Of a stretch of DNA of 33,320 nt, positions 1 to 5,745 are shown piece after piece. The DNA comes from Microcaldota archaeon (GTDB taxonomy: Archaea; Micrarchaeota; Micrarchaeia; Micrarchaeales; Micrarchaeaceae). Both the position numbers and the translations under genes were made by a program. Every line of letters begins with the position of its first letter. Position 1 is the stretch's first letter. The stretch spans positions 1-33,320 of the forward strand of contig JAJYUR010000005.1 of the NCBI GenBank assembly GCA_021792395.1, in the 5' to 3' direction. A model generated the notes under the pieces. The model did not search any database. It saw only the letters and a program-made list of their open reading frames with translations, and had not been told where the DNA came from.

Positions 1-10
1 AGCATTACAA

Positions 11-18
11 TTATAAAT
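11..18 (+). promoter_or_regulatory. TATA box of tRNA-Leu
   Basis: TTATAAAT lies with its centre about 28 nt upstream of the tRNA 5' end. That is the expected archaeal TBP-site spacing if transcription starts at or near the mature 5' end. Seen directly; the function is inferred from position. Confidence 0.6.
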
Positions 19-41
19 CTGATTCGGCAAATAGGATGCAT

Positions 42-127
42 GCAGGGATAGCAAAGCCTGGCCAAATGCGACAGGTTCAGGGCCTGTTCCCGTAGAGGGT
101 TCGAGAGTTCAAATCTCTCTCCCTGCA
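42..127 (+). tRNA. tRNA-Leu(CAG)
   Basis: A complete class II tRNA folds by eye. The acceptor stem is GCAGGGA (42-48) with TCCCTGC (120-126), and A127 is the discriminator. The anticodon stem ACAGG/CCTGT closes the seven-base loop TTCAGGG, giving anticodon CAG (leucine, CUG codons). A long variable arm with a CCC/GGG stem follows, as expected for Leu. The T-arm is GAGAG/CTCTC around TTCAAAT. No intron and no encoded CCA. The 3' end is a common archaeal integration site, and the accessory-looking region starts immediately after it; a degenerate copy of its last bases occurs at 4631-4649. Confidence 0.96.
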
Positions 128-156
128 TTTACGATTTCATGGAATACGAAGAGGCA

Positions 157-345
157 CTAGAGGAATTCAGGCGAATCTGACATCCTCCCACGAATAAATT
201 CGTCGTCTCCACTCACGTTTCCAAGCTTTAATAAGAGCAATTCAAGATTTTCCTTTCTCAAAGCTGCAACATCCATTAATAGGGAGATCAATTTATCTTT
301 CTCCAGTTTTTTCAATTCCTTTCTCAGGTTCTCTCCTTTCATCAT
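157..345 (-). CDS. small helical protein, third gene of TA-like operon
   Basis: A 62-residue protein of unknown function. It begins ATG ATG, 8 nt downstream of the RelE-like gene, and shares its strand. The N-terminal half is a charged amphipathic helix with leucines spaced every three to four residues (LRKELKKLEKDKLISLLMDV), resembling in pattern the start of small DUF6155-like proteins. That comparison is from memory and weak. The C-terminus is polar and ends about 30 bp from tRNA-Leu; its last codons overlap an IS605-end-like sequence, so the reading frame may have been cut by an insertion. Co-transcription with the two upstream genes is likely from spacing. It could be an accessory antitoxin or a decayed gene end. 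Confidence 0.5.
   Translation of the reverse strand: MMKGENLRKELKKLEKDKLISLLMDVAALRKENLELLLLKLGNVSGDDEFIRGRMSDSPEFL
176..203 (+). mobile_element. possible IS200/IS605 right-end remnant
   Basis: TCTGACATCCTCCC is followed by a perfect 5-bp hairpin, ACGAA/TTCGT around TAAA (190-203). A TGACATCC(T/C)CCC block followed by a short hairpin is how many IS200/IS605-family right ends look. A second copy of the block occurs in the same orientation at 4376. No transposase accompanies it, and it lies inside the 3' end of the 62-residue ORF on the other strand. Chance resemblance is possible. Confidence 0.3.
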
Positions 346-353
346 CTCAGTAC

Positions 354-719
354 CTACTTTTTCCTGTAGCCTAATATTCTGTCATATCCCTTGTGGTCTA
401 TTATGTACAGGATAAAACTCACTATCTCGACTTCATTAGTCCTTATCGTATATATCATTCTCCAATAGTGAGTAAGTTCTATTCGGAACAGATTATCAAC
501 ATCAAGGCCTTTCGGTATCTGTTCTTTTGCTATGCCTTGTCCATACGCCTGATTATACTTCAAAATCTCTACTTTCTTGTTTATTGATTTCAGTAATTGT
601 ATCTCTTCGGAGTTTGTCCTGCCCTTGCTTCTCTGCTCTTCTACAACTTTGCATAGCATTTCATATGCCTCTTTGGCTTGGTCTTTGAGAATAACCCTTA
701 TGACTTTTGGAGTCTTCAT
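354..719 (-). CDS. RelE/ParE-type toxin-like protein
   Basis: A 121-residue basic protein of the size of archaeal RelE/ParE superfamily toxins. After an N-terminal helical part there is a segment around EILKYNQAYG...IPKGLDVDNLFRIEL and then YWRMIYTI...EVEIVSFILYIIDHKGYDRILGY. This matches the beta-sheet core and DHK-Y-R-Y tail typical of this archaeal family, from memory of such sequences. Members usually cleave mRNA at the ribosome or otherwise inhibit growth; activity here is inferred. It overlaps the upstream wHTH gene by four bases, a classical antitoxin-toxin arrangement. Base and codon use (more AAA, ATT) differs from the ATA-rich core genes. Confidence 0.75.
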   Translation of the reverse strand: MKTPKVIRVILKDQAKEAYEMLCKVVEEQRSKGRTNSEEIQLLKSINKKVEILKYNQAYGQGIAKEQIPKGLDVDNLFRIELTHYWRMIYTIRTNEVEIVSFILYIIDHKGYDRILGYRKK

Positions 720-994
720 AGCTCTAATCCCCCTTTCTTAAGTCTACTCATCAAATTGCTTGGCGTGTATGTCCACACTACACCTTTTGTAGTTATCAGT
801 ACCTTACCACTTTCTTGTAGGTAATTTAGAATTTCAAGAAGAGTTGCGTGCATCACTTTTCTCGGTAGCCTCCTTTTCAATTCTGATATTTTGATAACTT
901 CTTTGCTATCTCTTAAAGTTTGTTCCACCATAAGTACAGTGTTCAAAGTAGGCGAATGTTGAATCTGCATCTGAACTTGGGTTTTTGAAGCCAT
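716..994 (-). CDS. winged-HTH antitoxin-like protein
   Basis: A 92-residue protein starting at ATG 994; an upstream in-frame TTG at 1003 is less likely. The middle (DSKEVIKISELKRRLPRKVM, then LLEILNYLQESGKVLITTKG) is a clear winged-helix pattern: a helix-turn-helix followed by a wing ending in a tryptophan-containing strand. Small wHTH genes overlapping a RelE-like gene are a recognised archaeal toxin-antitoxin arrangement, so this is probably the antitoxin and autorepressor. The upstream DNA (1005-1060) is very AT-rich with several TATA-like stretches where it could bind. The upstream, overlapping position supports translational coupling to the toxin. Confidence 0.7.
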   Translation of the reverse strand: MASKTQVQMQIQHSPTLNTVLMVEQTLRDSKEVIKISELKRRLPRKVMHATLLEILNYLQESGKVLITTKGVVWTYTPSNLMSRLKKGGLEL

Positions 995-1106
995 ATTTAT
1001 CAATAATATTTATATCAATTAGATATATAAATATATCTTTTAGATTTATATATATTCATTCTTCGTATATCAAACCTCCACCTGTCTTTTCTACATCACT
1101 TAGGTT

Positions 1107-1219
1107 TCTCTACATGAACTTAGCAATTCATGTAAAGAAAATCTCCCTCGTAAATCTCTGAGAAGGTTATTTTTTCCCCGTGCTACTGCACATCAATATT
1201 ATAGCCGTCCATGTAGAGA
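1107..1219. repeat. 10-bp inverted repeat spanning the 1.1 kb intergenic region
   Basis: TCTCTACATG at 1107-1116 is exactly complementary to CATGTAGAGA at 1210-1219. The left arm also forms a local hairpin, ACATGAA/TTCATGT (1112-1133). The right arm overlaps bases that pair with ACATGG at 1306-1311, so the pairings are mutually exclusive. This could be a transposon-end remnant or a conformational switch. Confidence 0.45.
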
Positions 1220-1448
1220 TTACCCCATCTTACAGCCTACACCCGCCTTTAAGACATCTTTGGATGTCGCACGGCGGACTACGGCTGCTGCGGCTACTTT
1301 GTAGGACATGGCGACGTAAGGCTGATTTTGACCTCCCGCAAAATCAGCCGCTTGCTAGGTTGCTAGCTTGCAGATCGTTGGGACGTTAGCCCACGTGAAT
1401 CCAAAGGATGAACGTGCTGGCGTAGTTTAAAGGGCTAGGGTTACCTAG
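1207..1448. ncRNA. candidate structured non-coding RNA
   Basis: This GC-richer block lies inside AT-rich sequence with no convincing ORF. Nested exact pairings are CCATGT/ACATGG (1209-1214/1306-1311), CCTAC/GTAGG (1236-1240/1301-1305), CCGCC/GGCGG (1243-1247/1273-1277) and GACATC/GATGTC with loop TTTG (1253-1268). Further hairpins follow: an 11-bp perfect stem at 1320-1330/1339-1349; GCTAG/CTAGC at 1354-1367; CACGT-GA-ATCC against GGAT-GA-ACGTG (1392-1416), where the GA steps could form tandem sheared pairs; and CTAGG/CCTAG around GTTA (1435-1448). I do not recognise RNase P, SRP or another known RNA in it. Strand is undetermined because hairpins read the same on both. It could instead be the non-coding part of a decayed transposon. 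Confidence 0.45.
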
Positions 1449-1509
1449 AAAAGATAGGAATAAAAACACATAGTTAGAATTGATAACATAGTAATTATTG
1501 GTAAGTATA

Positions 1510-2034
1510 ATGGCATCTACAATATCGGATTTTATACACAAAACATTTAGCAATAAAAATTATTGTGCAAAATGTGCTAAAAGGTATCTTGAGCGTACAG
1601 ATAAACACCAATGTAAGTTCTGCAATAAATATTTTTGTTCTAGGCATATAGCACCAGAAAGGCATAATTTTGAATGTTCTACCATGGAAAAAGATTATAT
1701 TCAAATAAAGAAATCAGAAAATAATTATTCAGTTCCATACGAAAAATTCAATGTTGAAAATTTCGCTAAAATGAAGAAATCAGAGAAAATTGTGTATCTT
1801 AAAAAGAAGCAGTTAGAGTTTAAAAAATATCATACAGATAATTTTTGCTCCTATTGTGATAAGAGATATAATAGTTGGACAGACGTTCATCAATGTAGAT
1901 ATTGTAATAGATACTTTTGTGTTAGACATTGGGTTCCAGAAACACATAAGTGCAATGGAAATCCTTTAAGACCGCCCGGAGGCATGATAGAGGTTCATCA
2001 CGTTGGCGGTAAAATAGATGTGTATGGCAATTAG
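1510..2034 (+). CDS. double AN1-type zinc finger protein
   Basis: A 174-residue protein with two AN1-like zinc fingers at about residues 19-56 and 112-148. Each reads C-x2-C, about twelve residues, C-x2-C-x4-C-x2-H, about five residues, H, then C. The fingers are similar to each other (CxxC, DxHQC, C-x-YFC-x-RH, PExH), pointing to internal duplication. A lysine-rich helical linker separates them and the tail is histidine- and glycine-rich. AN1 fingers in eukaryotes and archaea bind protein partners, often linked to ubiquitin or proteasome function; the role here is unknown. I chose ATG 1510 over the in-frame TTG 1498. The gene is AT-rich and uses CGT and AAT unlike the core genes, which suggests transfer. 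Confidence 0.75.
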   Translation: MASTISDFIHKTFSNKNYCAKCAKRYLERTDKHQCKFCNKYFCSRHIAPERHNFECSTMEKDYIQIKKSENNYSVPYEKFNVENFAKMKKSEKIVYLKKKQLEFKKYHTDNFCSYCDKRYNSWTDVHQCRYCNRYFCVRHWVPETHKCNGNPLRPPGGMIEVHHVGGKIDVYGN

Positions 2035-2069
2035 GCAACCTTTTCTTTAACGGTACTTTCGAATGGTAG

Positions 2070-2213
2070 TTAGCCTCGATAAACAAATATCCTTGTTCTT
2101 CTCCTAAATTTATAACCTACATAAACAGCAGGTAAAATTATTACCAAAGCAGCCGCATCTCCGCCAAACCAAAATAGAATGGCTGCGAAAACGACACATA
2201 ATAAACCTACTTT
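2070..2213 (-). pseudogene. fragment of a small membrane protein
   Basis: An open frame of 47 codons on the minus strand ends at TAA 2070-2072. It encodes a clean hydrophobic stretch (GLLCVVFAAILFWFGG and ALVIILPAVYVGY) followed by a basic tail, KFRRRTRIFVYRG. The frame is closed upstream by TAG at 2214-2216 and has no good start codon at its beginning. Shifting by one base before that TAG would join it to a short upstream frame, so a frameshifted gene is the simplest reading. A functional start at an internal TTG is possible but would remove the first membrane segment. Confidence 0.45.
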
Positions 2214-2262
2214 CTATGTTTTGAAATCTTAACACTAGCTGCTTAAATAGATTGCTCGGATA

Positions 2263-2325
2263 TTATGGCTTTCTAGGTCTACCTTTGATGTAGAATTTGC
2301 CATTCTCGAACCAAGCTTTTGACAT
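2263..2325 (-). CDS. possible 20-residue microprotein
   Basis: ATG 2325 opens a 20-codon frame ending in TAA at 2263. The peptide is MSKAWFENGKFYIKGRPRKP, basic and aromatic. It follows another short minus-strand frame by a few bases and precedes the membrane-protein fragment. There is no independent evidence of translation; it may be part of the same decayed gene. Confidence 0.2.
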   Translation of the reverse strand: MSKAWFENGKFYIKGRPRKP

Positions 2326-2399
2326 ATTAATTTTCCTGAGCCAATCTATTTATTACCAATTCATTTTCAACCTTTCTGTATTTAGATGGGTCTCAATTA

Positions 2400-3200
2400 T
2401 TATTCGATTCTCAAAGCATCTTTTATTCTTCCAAGCAAGCCTTTCTTCTTTTTAGTCCAGCGGTTTTCTCCATGTTTATCACCGAAGTCTGTGTTCATGT
2501 TTTCATAAGCTTTGTTTATCAGTCTTTTATGTTCCTTATCATCCAGTTTTGACGTTGGCTCATCTTTTTCTGTTTTGATGCCTAACTTTTTGCGAGCTTC
2601 TTCTATGTCCGTTTTGCTCATGGATTTATATGGAGTTGAAGTGTGCTCTTTGTGTGGAGCCTTCTTTCTCTTTGTTGTTTTTGGCTTTTGTTTTTCACTT
2701 TGCTCTTTCATGTTGCTGATCGGCCTGCCCTCTATGAATTTTATGTAGTTGCTGTCCTCATTTATTTCAGCGAGCCTTTTTGGGTCTTGCCTGATGCGTT
2801 CGTCTGCCTTCCTGTTTTGTTCGGCAGTGATAAATTGTGAACCTCCAGCTTGAGGTTTCCAAACATTTGGTTTCACATAGTTTTTGATTCTTTCAAAATA
2901 AGCTTTCTCATCGGACGAATCGTGCAACAATCCTAGATGATGTATCACTTCATGTATGCATGTGCTTTCCAGTTCGTTCATACTTTGTCTTTTCATCTGC
3001 CTTTCGGAAATGCAAATTTTGTTCACTCCGCCAGTATGATAGTGTCCGTTTTCGGGCCCGTTGACTCCTTCCAAAGGGCATCCGTCAAAGTTTACGTAAG
3101 GTTTTGGCAACTTGCAGTATTCACATGCCAAGTAGACTGTTTGAATTACCTTGTCCTTTTTGTATTGCAACTGCCTTTTCTCAAAATCATCGCTGTTCAT
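2400..3200 (-). CDS. zincin-like protein with HExxHxxGxxH motif
   Basis: A 266-residue protein from ATG 3200 (an in-frame TTG at 3230 would add ten residues). The sequence HEVIHHLGLLHD at about residues 83-94 is a textbook HExxHxxGxxH zinc site with a following Asp, as in metzincin-clan peptidases. Four cysteines upstream (residues 26, 29, 41 and 63, the first two as CEYC) could form a structural metal site. Unlike archaemetzincin, the cysteines lie before the catalytic motif, so I do not assign it to that family. The second half is long, lysine-rich and probably disordered, ending in a short amphipathic helix. No signal peptide or membrane segment, so a cytosolic role is likely. The island setting suggests an element-borne protein of unknown substrate. 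Confidence 0.65.
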   Translation of the reverse strand: MNSDDFEKRQLQYKKDKVIQTVYLACEYCKLPKPYVNFDGCPLEGVNGPENGHYHTGGVNKICISERQMKRQSMNELESTCIHEVIHHLGLLHDSSDEKAYFERIKNYVKPNVWKPQAGGSQFITAEQNRKADERIRQDPKRLAEINEDSNYIKFIEGRPISNMKEQSEKQKPKTTKRKKAPHKEHTSTPYKSMSKTDIEEARKKLGIKTEKDEPTSKLDDKEHKRLINKAYENMNTDFGDKHGENRWTKKKKGLLGRIKDALRIE

Positions 3201-3272
3201 CCCTGTTTCCCATTCGACCTTAAACGGCAAAAACAGCTACGCACTTCTTTCCGCCCATGATTGCGCATTGCT

Positions 3273-3289
3273 GCAGTGTGACGCACTGC
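3273..3289 (-). terminator. hairpin downstream of surface protein gene
   Basis: GCAGTG/CACTGC pair exactly around a five-base loop, 10 bases beyond the stop codon of the 3299-4087 gene. No T-run follows on the minus strand, so termination is only a suggestion; it may simply be a spacer hairpin. Confidence 0.3.
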
Positions 3290-3298
3290 TTATAGTGC

Positions 3299-4087
3299 CT
3301 ACACCTCTCCTAAGTACAAGGAGCCAGTCTCATTGAACTTAGTCTCATTGAAATGGAAGTTTACAACTTGGCCGCTAGACATTTTTGCGTAGCCGTTTAA
3401 ATTTAACGGCAGGTTGTACTGGGCAGATATGCATGTGTTGAAGTATACGGTAGCTGGGATAAATCCTAATGAATCTGCAATGGATCCGTTAACCATGACG
3501 GTTGCCGTGCCATTCATGCTATAGCATAGTTGCCCTTTGTAAATCTGCAATCCGTATGAGTTTGTGGACACGTTGCCAATGGTGCTGAAATTTGCTATTT
3601 CATCTGCAAGCTCAAGCATAGGAATGTAAGGCTTCCTGTATACGCAGCTTGGGAGCGCGTATGGCTGGCCGTTGTACACCGGTTCATGATAAGTAGTGCA
3701 TACTAGCCCTGGAGCTGATATGTTTGCCAGTCTCGCCGTGACTTCATTATAGCCATTGCTATACAGTATGTACAGCGCAAGGTATGTGCTGCTACTGTTC
3801 TTATTATATGAAAATTGTACATAGGGATCAGAGCCATTAATCGCAATGCTGCCGTTGTAGCTTAGGTTAAGAGTCTTTGCAGAATTTATCCTTGAAAGCA
3901 TTATCGATTGCAAGGTACTCGCATTGAGCTGCTTTACCGTTAGCAGCGAATATGGCAGCGACCCGTAAACCAAGACAAGGTATGCTAATACGGCTATAAT
4001 GACTACAGATATGATAAGCCCAATATGCCTGCTCTTTCTCTTATCCGGATAAGTGCCGCTGCGCTTGCTGTTATTTGCCTTGTACAT
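3299..4087 (-). CDS. membrane-anchored, N-glycosylation-rich surface protein
   Basis: A 262-residue protein of unknown function. A basic N-terminus (KRKSRH) precedes one hydrophobic segment (about residues 23-45), which should act as an uncleaved signal anchor and place the rest outside the cell. The ectodomain is rich in Asn-x-Ser/Thr sequons (a dozen or so), serine and tyrosine. It contains four cysteines that could form two disulfides, at roughly 130, 148, 193 and 219. Two TTTATAAA boxes lie about 25-40 nt upstream of ATG 4087 with no Shine-Dalgarno sequence, so the mRNA is probably leaderless. Codon use (ATA, GCA, GGC) matches the chromosomal core better than the island genes, so it may be a resident gene. 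Confidence 0.65.
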   Translation of the reverse strand: MYKANNSKRSGTYPDKRKSRHIGLIISVVIIAVLAYLVLVYGSLPYSLLTVKQLNASTLQSIMLSRINSAKTLNLSYNGSIAINGSDPYVQFSYNKNSSSTYLALYILYSNGYNEVTARLANISAPGLVCTTYHEPVYNGQPYALPSCVYRKPYIPMLELADEIANFSTIGNVSTNSYGLQIYKGQLCYSMNGTATVMVNGSIADSLGFIPATVYFNTCISAQYNLPLNLNGYAKMSSGQVVNFHFNETKFNETGSLYLGEV

Positions 4088-4161
4088 AGATAGATTTTGA
4101 TGTTGAAGGTTTATAAAGGTTTATAAATGATATATCCAGTTGAGCAGAACTAAGATGGCAG

Positions 4162-4314
4162 ATGCCAGTGCGATATACGAGTGCCCCCACTGGGAGCTGC
4201 ATAAAAGAAGGATACCTAAGATTATATATCTCGATAATAGAAAAATTCAGTTCCAGGTTGTTCGAAGCAGAGATAAGGAAATATGGCATAGAACCAATGT
4301 TTAGTAGATTGTAG
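4162..4314 (+). CDS. possible 50-residue protein, divergent from surface protein
   Basis: An ATG frame of 50 codons with codon use like the core genes (ATA, AGG, GCA) encodes an amphipathic helical second half (LYISIIEKFSSRLFEAEIRK) ending IEPMFSRL. A TATA-like box at about 4119-4126 lies some 36 nt upstream. A different-frame 49-codon ORF (4155-4304) overlaps it, and I cannot exclude that either, or a frameshifted mix, is the real remnant. No family recognised. Confidence 0.35.
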   Translation: MPVRYTSAPTGSCIKEGYLRLYISIIEKFSSRLFEAEIRKYGIEPMFSRL

Positions 4315-4375
4315 CATCCACAAGTGATATATAGTATAAAATGTATCACAAAACACTTTATAGGGAACTTATTGC

Positions 4376-4440
4376 TCTGACATCCCCCAACCGCTGAAGG
4401 TAAAGAACTTCTACCACAATTGGAAATCGTGGGCTTTCTG
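4376..4440 (+). mobile_element. possible IS200/IS605 right-end remnant
   Basis: TCTGACATCCCCC is followed by a stem-loop, CCAC-A-ATT / AAT-C-GTGG around GGA (4414-4432), and then GGCTTTCTGCTAG. This order (TGACATCCCCC, hairpin, CTTTCTGCTAG-like tail) resembles IS200/IS605 right ends. The opening block also occurs at 176-189. No TnpA or TnpB coding sequence is present, so at most it is a scar or a non-autonomous relic. Confidence 0.4.
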
Positions 4441-4630
4441 CTAGTATTTTTGTATTAACTGTGCATCTCCTTATATGAGACCTGTTTCCTGATGACTAGA
4501 GACGACCAATCCGCATTCGGAAAATGGATATGATTTGCAACGCCCTGCCCAGATATCAGATTCCATTCGCCAAGTCATGCATTCTACATGCAGCGGACCT
4601 TATTCGAGAACTCGTACATTAAGGCTTTGG

Positions 4631-4649
4631 GAGTTCAGATTCCCTGCAT
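4631..4649 (+). repeat. degenerate copy of the tRNA-Leu 3' end (att-like)
   Basis: GAGTTCAGAT directly followed by TCCCTGCAT repeats tRNA-Leu positions 105-114 (GAGTTCAAAT, one mismatch) and 120-128 (TCCCTGCAT, exact). The five bases CTCTC between them are missing. Direct repeats of a tRNA 3' end mark the two borders of integrated elements, and here they would enclose 129-4640. The match is short and broken, and no integrase is in between, so this is a candidate for an old, decayed att site only. Confidence 0.4.
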
Positions 4650-4650
4650 C

Positions 4651-5430
4651 TTAATCTTTTTTAAGCTCTATATTGAATGTGCCTGTAGGAAGCTGCTGCA
4701 TTATCACGTCTAGATCGGAGTAATGCAAAAGCGCAGAAAGGCGTTTTGCCGCATCTGATTTTTTCATTTTTCCCTGCACAATTGTGGCGCAGGGAGTTTC
4801 AATCTTAAGCTTCTCCAATGTTGCTTTCGGCACAACCTTCAGCTTATCCACTTCTACAAAAGCGAACAGCTCCAATTCCGTGTTCCTGTACCAGTCCCTT
4901 TCGCCCTTCAGCATAAAGCTTCCAGTGCCAAGGGATCCCTGGCTTGTCGACTTGCTTACCTGATCCCTATTCATTGCATATACGTCGACAGATTTCTGCA
5001 TCTTCTGCCACGCGCTCGAAAAGCATGCGGCGAACTGCGCGACCTCGTTGCGTATCTCATGCGGGGCATCAGCACCGCCCTGCAATATCACAACAGACGC
5101 CCCGAATATGTCCGAATGGAAGAACAGGTCGTGCTCCGAGAAATGTCTTGAATTCAGGAATTCGTTCTGATGCGCGTCCCTGCCACCTATTGCCAGCATG
5201 CCGTTGCTTGTGAAGAACCAATGGAACTTCTCATACCAATCCTTGCTGCGCACCTTGATTATCTTGCGCTCCTTCACTACATCATTCTTCCTTGCTTCCT
5301 CTAAGCGCGCTTCCAAATCCTTTATGACCTCTTTTATTTTTTCACGTTTGTGCAGAAGCCGTTTGGATTTTTCGTAATATGCGCTTGCGTTCTCCTGTGC
5401 GCTCTTTGTAAAATCCACTTTTATTTCCAT
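4651..5430 (-). CDS. stand-alone NFACT-R domain protein (RqcH/NEMF C-terminal part)
   Basis: A 259-residue protein from ATG 5430; GTG 5445 is an alternative. A charged coiled coil (about residues 10-60) is followed by the NFACT-R (DUF814) domain. Hallmarks are W-Y-EKFHWFFTSNG, IGGRDAHQNE (82-90), then DLFFHSDIFGASVVI and the DVYAMNRDQVSKSTSQGSLGTGSFM segment. Full-length archaeal RqcH/Tae2 proteins have about 600 residues with an N-terminal NFACT-N domain and HhH in front. Here only the last part exists, so the protein is split or reduced. NFACT proteins act on stalled large ribosomal subunits, and the R domain is thought to bind RNA. It lies downstream of secE on the same strand with its own possible TATA sequence near 5485-5493. 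Confidence 0.85.
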   Translation of the reverse strand: MEIKVDFTKSAQENASAYYEKSKRLLHKREKIKEVIKDLEARLEEARKNDVVKERKIIKVRSKDWYEKFHWFFTSNGMLAIGGRDAHQNEFLNSRHFSEHDLFFHSDIFGASVVILQGGADAPHEIRNEVAQFAACFSSAWQKMQKSVDVYAMNRDQVSKSTSQGSLGTGSFMLKGERDWYRNTELELFAFVEVDKLKVVPKATLEKLKIETPCATIVQGKMKKSDAAKRLSALLHYSDLDVIMQQLPTGTFNIELKKD

Positions 5431-5484
5431 GGCGACATCCCTCACATCTGGGCAATGCAGAGTTCAACGTCCACAGCAATGGCA

Positions 5485-5682
5485 CTATATAAAGGATAGA
5501 TTCCCGGCTATGAGCAGTGATATTATTATAGCCATAATGAAGCCTATGAACCCGACTAGAAGTATGCCTATGATTATTATCTTCGCGCTCTTGTTGAACT
5601 CCGGAGCATTAGGCTTGTAGCTTATGCTCATTATATGCCGCGAATTTTCAATAAACCTTTTGAAGTTAGATATTATGCCCAT
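5485..5682 (-). CDS. secE: protein translocase subunit SecE/Sec61-gamma
   Basis: A 65-residue protein with the exact architecture of archaeal SecE. There is an amphipathic N-terminal helix (FKRFIENSRHIMSISYKPN), the conserved P-x-x-x-EF turn, then one transmembrane helix (about residues 33-60). It clamps the SecY pore in the membrane. It is the first gene of a short minus-strand run with the NFACT-R gene and is divergent from thiI, sharing an AT-rich promoter region. No glycine-rich or fused domain is present; length is normal for the archaeal family. Confidence 0.93.
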   Translation of the reverse strand: MGIISNFKRFIENSRHIMSISYKPNAPEFNKSAKIIIIGILLVGFIGFIMAIIISLLIAGNLSFI

Positions 5683-5745
5683 ATGAACCAGACTTTTATT
5701 TTATTACTTAATATAGCTTGTAAGCTTATATTTATTTAGTTATTG

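Larger units (their letters stand above)
2035..2399. other. 365-bp gap with small minus-strand ORFs
   Basis: No ORF of normal size is present. On the minus strand, downstream of the zincin gene, there is a run of very short frames, including the 20-codon and membrane-protein-like frames listed separately. This looks like gene debris or a cluster of microproteins. No tRNA or strong hairpin was seen. Confidence 0.5.
4315..4650. other. 336-bp non-coding gap with hairpins and mobile-element debris
   Basis: No usable ORF. It contains the IS605-like end at 4376-4440. Near the right side are small hairpins: TGCAT/ATGCA around TCTAC; CCTTA..TAAGG enclosing CGA/TCG; and GGGAGT/ATTCCC around TCAG at the degenerate tRNA-like repeat. 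No clear promoter was seen; a structured RNA cannot be excluded. Confidence 0.4.

Noticed and set aside
1180-1389. Plus-strand 69-codon frame over the structured block
   Set aside because: Its amino-acid composition (Leu/Arg/His-rich, no motif) is what a GC-richer hairpin region gives by chance, and stems explain the sequence better.
1207-1448. RNase P RNA, SRP RNA or known riboswitch
   Set aside because: I looked for the conserved P4-type bases of RNase P and the GNAR/helix 8 motifs of SRP RNA and did not find them in the right order.
4071-4349. Minus-strand 92-codon frame
   Set aside because: It overlaps the promoter and start of the surface protein gene, contains no recognisable motif and has unusual composition.
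4560-4650. Complete second tRNA gene
   Set aside because: Only the 3' fragment resembles a tRNA. There is no matching acceptor 5' strand, D-arm or anticodon arm, and the T-loop has G where A58 is required.
128-4650. Integrase or TnpA/TnpB gene in the island
   Set aside because: None of the frames carries tyrosine recombinase, HUH or RuvC-like motifs; the mobile-element idea rests only on repeats and gene content.
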